Assembly: GCA_051005375.1 (NCBI GenBank)
Contig: JBPCJK010000134.1
Span: 1 to 25,178 of the forward strand
From: JADDRA01 sp051005375
GTDB lineage: Bacteria; Actinomycetota; Acidimicrobiia; Acidimicrobiales; CADCSY01
Reading direction: 5' to 3'
Length of the DNA stretch: 25,178 nt
A program made the translations under genes and the position numbers. This document shows positions 21,826 through 25,178 of the stretch, one piece after another. Position 1 is the stretch's first letter. Each line of letters starts with the position of its first letter. The notes under the pieces are model-generated. The model saw only the letters and a list, made by a program, of their open reading frames with translations. It did no database searches and had not been told where the DNA came from.

Positions 21826-22688
21826 GCGGGGGAGCCCTGCTTGTCGGCCTCGCCGCCGGCCTGGCGGTGGGGGCGCTGGCCTGGTGGGCGCTACGGGCGC
21901 AGCTGGGCGCCGGGGTCTTCGCTCGCCAGAACCACCGAGGCGACCTCCTCCCCACCGCCGCCGGGCTGGTGCTGGCGCTGACGGCACTGGTGGTGGCGGC
22001 CGGGGTGGCGCTGGGGGAGTCGGCTGGCGGGTGGCGGGCGGGGGCTCCCGTTGCCCGTGGCGCCACCTTGGCCATCGTGATCGGCTTCGCCCTTCTCGGC
22101 CTGGTGGACGACCTGGCCGGGCGGGGGGAGGACGGGCGGGGCTTCCGGGGCCACCTGGCGGCGCTGGCCCGGGGCCGGCTCACCACCGGGGGGCTCAAGC
22201 TCGTCGGCGGCGGGGCCTTGGCCCTGGCGGTGTGCGCCCCGGTGTCGGGCGGCGGCCCCGAACGTCTCCTGGCCGACGGCCTCCTGGTGGCCCTGGCCGC
22301 CAACCTGGGCAACCTCCTCGACCGGGCGCCGGGGCGGACCATCAAGGCCGGCCTGGTCGCCTTCGCCATCCTCGCCCTGGCCACCGGCCTGGACCCGGCG
22401 CTGGCCGGGGTCGCCGTGGTCGTCGGCGCCGGCCTGGCCCTGCTGCCGGGCGACCTGGGCGAACGGCTCATGCTGGGCGACACCGGGGCCAACGCCCTCG
22501 GTGGGGTGCTCGGCCTGGGCGTGGTCCTCACCACCGCCCCCGGCACCCGCGTGGTGGTCCTGGCGGCCGTCGTCGCCCTCAACTTGGCCAGCGAGGTGGT
22601 GTCCTTCAGCCGGGTCATCGAGTCCGTGCCCGTCCTACGGGCCTTCGACCAAGCCGGCCGAAGGCACCATCCACTCGAATCGGGCTGA
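21819..22688 (+). CDS. WecA/MraY-like polyprenyl-phosphate sugar-phosphate transferase (short)
   Basis: 289 residues with about 8-9 membrane helices, shorter than MraY or WecA (320-360). Visible motifs are NHRGDLLPTAAGL (compare the PTxGG motif), FALLGLVDDLAGRG (Asp pair, Mg binding), NLGNLLDRAPGRTIKAG (NxxxxDR), MLGDTGANALGG (catalytic Asp) and a C-terminal FDQAGRRHHP (HxHH-like). The enzyme type loads a sugar-phosphate from a UDP-sugar onto a polyprenyl phosphate at the inner membrane face. With the GT and MurJ-like genes it suggests a lipid-linked glycan pathway. The GTG at 21819 overlaps the upstream stop; TTG 21822 is the alternative. A degenerate copy of its 3' part lies at 23585-23758. 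Confidence 0.82.
   Translation: MLSGGALLVGLAAGLAVGALAWWALRAQLGAGVFARQNHRGDLLPTAAGLVLALTALVVAAGVALGESAGGWRAGAPVARGATLAIVIGFALLGLVDDLAGRGEDGRGFRGHLAALARGRLTTGGLKLVGGGALALAVCAPVSGGGPERLLADGLLVALAANLGNLLDRAPGRTIKAGLVAFAILALATGLDPALAGVAVVVGAGLALLPGDLGERLMLGDTGANALGGVLGLGVVLTTAPGTRVVVLAAVVALNLASEVVSFSRVIESVPVLRAFDQAGRRHHPLESG
22643..22662. repeat. 20-bp direct repeat, copy 1
   Basis: CTTCGACCAAGCCGGCCGAA lies at the 3' end of the WecA/MraY-like gene (AFDQAGR codons). An identical copy is at 23722-23741, so the two flank the antitoxin/HEPN module. Confidence 0.95.
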
Positions 22689-22808
22689 CTACCGCGTGGC
22701 GGGTTCTCCAGCCGTGGTGGTGCCTGTCAGGACCGTGCTGCCCGACGACCGCGCCGAACTCGCCAGGTCAAGCCCTGTGTGTCGGGACGCCTGTCCACAT
22801 ACGACTCA

Positions 22809-23090
22809 ATGGCCAGTACCATCGTCCATGTGCCGAATGCGCTGGCTGCAGATCGCAAGGCCGCGCCAGAAGAGGTGCTTGCCCGGGCCGACTCCATCCG
22901 TCAGGCGGCCCTGGAGCTCGGTCTTGCCAGGCCCCGCCTGCGGGACGATGGCACAGTGGTGGTACACAGTGATGAGCCGGGGTACCACGCCGCCACCCTG
23001 CTTTCGGCCGAGGCCAGTCGGGTAGTCGGTGCATACGTGCATGTGATCACCGACGATGTGCCTGGCGCAGCGACCGCTCAGGAGCTGTGA
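22809..23090 (+). CDS. Putative antitoxin paired with HEPN-like toxin
   Basis: 93 residues beginning MASTIVHVPNALAADRKAAP. A helical part (PEEVLARADSIRQAALELGL) is followed by a compact β-rich part (RPRLRDDGTVVVHSDEPGY, then SRVVGAYVHVITDDVPG). It does not have the GSxARG/SDxDL motif of MNT nucleotidyltransferases that usually pair with HEPN toxins, nor a recognisable DNA-binding motif. The antitoxin call comes only from its position: its stop overlaps the GTG of the HEPN-like gene (GTGA). GTG 22779 is an alternative start 10 codons upstream; neither has a good Shine-Dalgarno. I do not recognise the family with certainty. Confidence 0.6.
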   Translation: MASTIVHVPNALAADRKAAPEEVLARADSIRQAALELGLARPRLRDDGTVVVHSDEPGYHAATLLSAEASRVVGAYVHVITDDVPGAATAQEL

Positions 23091-23417
23091 CAGACGACGA
23101 AGCTCTCGCCAACCTCATCGCAGCCCTCGAGGACATCGAGCGACTCATGCCAGCCGACAAGGAGAGTTGGGACGGCGATCTTGTCCTCCGCTTGGCCGTC
23201 GAGCGGTTATGGATCACAGCCGGCACGCCTCACCTCCGAGGAGTACCGGCGGACGGCCGGTGTCGACGTAGGCGTCGAGCCCTGGGCGGGACTGGCGGCG
23301 TACCGAAACCGCCTCGCCCATGCCCTTCCGGGCGATCTGTCCAGTCATCGCATCTGGATCGACACCACCACTGGTTTGGCTCGCATACTCTCCGAGGTCC
23401 GCATCCGGCTGACCTGA
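23087..23417 (+). pseudogene. HEPN/HepT-like (DUF86) toxin gene with frameshift
   Basis: From GTG 23087 the first frame gives TDDEALANLIAALEDIERLM then LRLAVERLWITAGT. One base later in register, the sequence continues LTSEEYRRTAGVDVGVEPWA then GLAAYRNRLAHALPGDLSSH and IWIDTTTGLARILSEVR, ending at 23417. Removing one base near 23226-23235 yields ~109 residues, the normal size of HepT-like proteins. The HEPN RNase motif Rx4H is present as RNRLAH. HepT-type toxins are RNases neutralised by a partner, usually MNT. The frameshift means inactivation, a sequencing error, or less likely programmed frameshifting. Overlaps the putative antitoxin by 4 nt. Confidence 0.72.
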
Positions 23418-23584
23418 TTCCCCATTGCTGGCTCTACGCGACGAGGCCCTCACGCGTTGGCCCTCAGCAGCTGTCCACAGGACGTCTCAGCCGCAGCCGT
23501 TGGTGCAAGGTCACCTCGGCTCGATCTGTATTTTCTAGACCACCGCCGATCTGTCTGACGTTCTCGCCATGGAGGTGGACTGGT
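23418..23584. other. Intergenic stretch, no feature seen
   Basis: About 170 nt between the frameshifted HEPN gene and the degenerate gene copy. It includes a short AT-richer patch (CTGTATTTTCTAGACC near 23527-23542), unlike the surrounding GC-rich DNA. I see no gene, RNA or clear repeat in it. Confidence 0.4.
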
Positions 23585-23758
23585 GGTATCGCCGCCCTGA
23601 CCCTGGCCACCGGCCTGGCTGCAGAGCTGGCGGCCTGTGTCACCGTGGTCGTCGGCGTCGATCTGTCGCTGCTGCCTGCCGACCTGGGCGAGCGGCTCAT
23701 GCTGGGTGCCTCAGTTTGGGTCTTCGACCAAGCCGGCCGAATGCACCCGCCCGGGCAG
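23585..23758 (+). pseudogene. Degenerate partial copy of the WecA/MraY-like gene
   Basis: The frame reads GIAALTLATGLAAELAACVT then VVVGVDLSLLPADLGERLML, GASVWVFDQAGRMHPPG. It matches two parts of the upstream enzyme: AILALATGLDPALAG...LLPGDLGERLMLG (22365-22477) and VLRAFDQAGRRHHP (around 22635-22670). The ~55 residues between them are deleted. No start or catalytic Asp in the DTGAN motif remains. DNA identity is still high in places, for example GACCTGGGCGA.CGGCTCATGCTGGG. It is a decayed fragment of a partial duplication. Confidence 0.85.
23722..23741. repeat. 20-bp direct repeat, copy 2
   Basis: Identical to 22643-22662, lying inside the degenerate gene copy. The distance between copies is 1,079 bp and spans the antitoxin/HEPN module. 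Confidence 0.95.
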
Positions 23759-23789
23759 GCTGATCACCGGCGGGTTGGGCGGCGGGTGT

Positions 23790-23830
23790 TACCCTCGGGT
23801 CCCGAGCCAGATCGGCTCTGACTCGGGAGG
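23790..23830 (+). promoter_or_regulatory. pyrG leader: putative -10 and RBS-occluding hairpin
   Basis: TACCCT (23790-23795) fits TANNNT. Seven nt later a hairpin can form: CCCGAG (23801-23806) with CTCGGG (23822-23827), and inside it CAGA (23808-23811) with TCTG (23817-23820), with one C/A mismatch and a TCGGC loop. The 3' arm includes the GGG of the Shine-Dalgarno GGGAGG (23825-23830). pyrG is known to be regulated through 5' leader structure in several Gram-positive bacteria. Here the hairpin lacks a T-tract, so control of translation rather than termination is the inference. Confidence 0.5.
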
Positions 23831-23834
23831 CAGC

Positions 23835-25178
23835 GTGGCCAAGCACATCTTCGTCACCGGCGGGGTGACCAGCTCCCTCGGCAAGGGCCTCACGGCATCG
23901 TCGCTTGGCCGGCTGCTCAAGTGCCGGGGCCTGCGGGTCACCATGCAGAAGCTCGATCCTTACATCAACGTCGACCCCGGCACCATGAACCCCTTCGAGC
24001 ACGGCGAGGTCTTTGTCACCGAGGACGGTGGCGAGACCGACCTCGACCTCGGCCACTACGAGCGGTTCATCGACGAGAACCTGTCCCAGGACTCCAACGC
24101 CACCACCGGCTCCATCTACCAGACGGTGCTGGCGGCCGAGCGCCGGGGCGTCTACCTCGGCCGCACGGTGCAGGTCATCCCCCACATCACCGACGAGATC
24201 AAGCGCCGGATCACCCGGTTGGCCACCGACGACGTCGACGTCGTCATCACCGAGGTGGGCGGCACCGTGGGCGACATCGAGATCCTTCCCTTCCTGGAGG
24301 CCATCCGCCAGTTCCGCAAGGACGTCGGGCGGGACAACGTCTGCTACGTGCACGTCACCCTGGTCCCGTTCCTCGGGCCGACGGGCGAGCAGAAGACCAA
24401 GCCCACCCAGCACTCGGTCACCGAGTTGCGCAGCCGGGGGATCCAGCCCGACGCCATTGTGTGCCGCAGCGACGGTCCCATCCCCGAGTCGCTCAAGCTC
24501 AAGATCTCCAACCTGTGCGACGTTCCCCTCCAAGGGGTGGTCAACGCCGTGGACGCCAAGCACCTCTACGAGATCCCCCTGGTGCTCCACGACGAGGGCC
24601 TCGACGAGGAGGTGTGCCGGATCCTGGGCCTCGGTGGCGAGGCCGACCTGTCGGCGTGGGAAGCGCTGGTCGCCCGGGTGGAGGTCGCCGAAGTGCCGGT
24701 GCGCATCGGGGTCATCGGCAAGTACGTGAGCCTGCCGGACGCCTACCTGTCGGTGGCCGAGGCCCTTCACCACGCTGGTTACCACCACGGCGCCAGGGTC
24801 GACATCGAGTGGATCCAGGCCGAGGACGTCGAGGGCCTGCTGGCTGACGGGCGCCTGCGCCACCTCGACGCCATCGTCATCCCCGGCGGCTTCGGTGAGC
24901 GGGGGTTCGAGGGGAAGGTGGCCGCCGCCGCCTACGCCCGAGAGAACGCCCTGCCGTGCCTGGGGTTGTGCCTGGGCATGCAGGTCATGACCATCGAGTT
25001 CGCCCGCAACGTCCTCGGCCTCACCGGGGCCAACTCCGGGGAGTTCGACCCCAGCTCGCCCCACAAGGTCATCGACCTCATGGACACCCAGCGGGCCGTG
25101 GTCGACCTCGGGGGGACCATGCGCCTGGGCGTGTACCCGGCCAGCCTCCTCCCCGGCTCCCGGGTGGCCAAGGCCTAC
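23835..25178 (+). CDS. pyrG: CTP synthase (3' end beyond window)
   Basis: 448 codons are present of an expected ~535-560. The start is GTG 23835 after GGGAGG. The synthase domain begins AKHIFVTGGVTSSLGKGLTA (P-loop) and includes MQKLDPYINVDPGTMNPFEH, EDGGETDLDLGHYERF, TEVGGTVGDIE and EQKTKPTQHSV. The class I glutamine amidotransferase domain starts near residue 290 (VRIGVIGKYVSLPDAY) with the nucleophile in LGLCLGMQ (Cys379, the same number as E. coli) and IVIPGGFGERG. The catalytic His/Glu lie beyond the window. The enzyme makes CTP from UTP, ATP and glutamine in the cytoplasm. Only the 3' end is missing; the visible part looks intact. Confidence 0.97.
   Translation, partial: MAKHIFVTGGVTSSLGKGLTASSLGRLLKCRGLRVTMQKLDPYINVDPGTMNPFEHGEVFVTEDGGETDLDLGHYERFIDENLSQDSNATTGSIYQTVLAAERRGVYLGRTVQVIPHITDEIKRRITRLATDDVDVVITEVGGTVGDIEILPFLEAIRQFRKDVGRDNVCYVHVTLVPFLGPTGEQKTKPTQHSVTELRSRGIQPDAIVCRSDGPIPESLKLKISNLCDVPLQGVVNAVDAKHLYEIPLVLHDEGLDEEVCRILGLGGEADLSAWEALVARVEVAEVPVRIGVIGKYVSLPDAYLSVAEALHHAGYHHGARVDIEWIQAEDVEGLLADGRLRHLDAIVIPGGFGERGFEGKVAAAAYARENALPCLGLCLGMQVMTIEFARNVLGLTGANSGEFDPSSPHKVIDLMDTQRAVVDLGGTMRLGVYPASLLPGSRVAKAY

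Noticed and set aside
22689..23834. Transposon or insertion sequence carrying the HEPN module
   Set aside because: No transposase and no terminal inverted repeats; only a 20-bp direct repeat explained by the duplicated gene fragment.
1..25178. tRNA-Sec or other tRNA genes
   Set aside because: No cloverleaf or GGTTCGAATCC-type T-arm with CCA-proximal acceptor pairing was noticed; a covariance-model scan would be decisive.

Overview
The window is high-GC chromosomal DNA from an actinobacterium. This rests on the tlyA-nadK-recN-steA-steB order ahead of pyrG, frequent GTG starts, ATGA/GTGA gene overlaps, and several TANNNT -10 boxes placed so that transcripts would begin at the start codon. From recalled family resemblance (the N-terminus of the TPR protein, the DUF1015 gene, the minimal nucleotidyltransferase remnant) I would guess class Acidimicrobiia; that is an inference.

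Layout. Bases 1-368 are the end of an rRNA operon: 3' end of 23S, 5S and a strong terminator. Then come a TPR protein and a small SSB-like OB-fold protein (+ strand). From 8821 down to 2213 (- strand) lies a compact run: DUF1015 protein, a histone H1-like Lys/Ala repeat protein, then grdE-, grdB-, grdC- and grdA-like genes. These are components of the glycine/sarcosine/betaine reductase family. grdA and grdB each contain an in-frame TGA exactly at the known selenocysteine position and must be read through to give full-length proteins. Next are a HAD-IIA phosphatase (+), a rhomboid protease (-), and a broken minimal nucleotidyltransferase gene (-). A long + strand series follows: tlyA, nadK, recN, steA, steB/mctB, a murJ-like flippase, a glycosyltransferase, an alkaline-phosphatase-like membrane protein, and a WecA/MraY-like glycosyl-phosphotransferase. 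The last four look like an envelope-glycan assembly set. Between it and pyrG (cut by the window end) is a 1.1-kb island. It holds a small two-gene module (putative antitoxin plus a frameshifted HEPN/HepT-like toxin) and a degenerate partial copy of the glycosyl-phosphotransferase.

Most interesting system: the selenoprotein reductase cluster. It has the four parts needed for a Sec-dependent C-N bond reductase. However, the GrdE-like proprotein lacks the Asn-Cys processing site that makes the pyruvoyl cofactor in classical GrdE. GrdB has Gly in place of the first Cys of the expected UxxCxxC. No grdD, thioredoxin genes or Sec machinery are in the window. Together with linkage by a 4-nt overlap to a histone-like gene, this suggests a variant reductase with unknown substrate and perhaps altered chemistry, rather than a standard Stickland glycine reductase.
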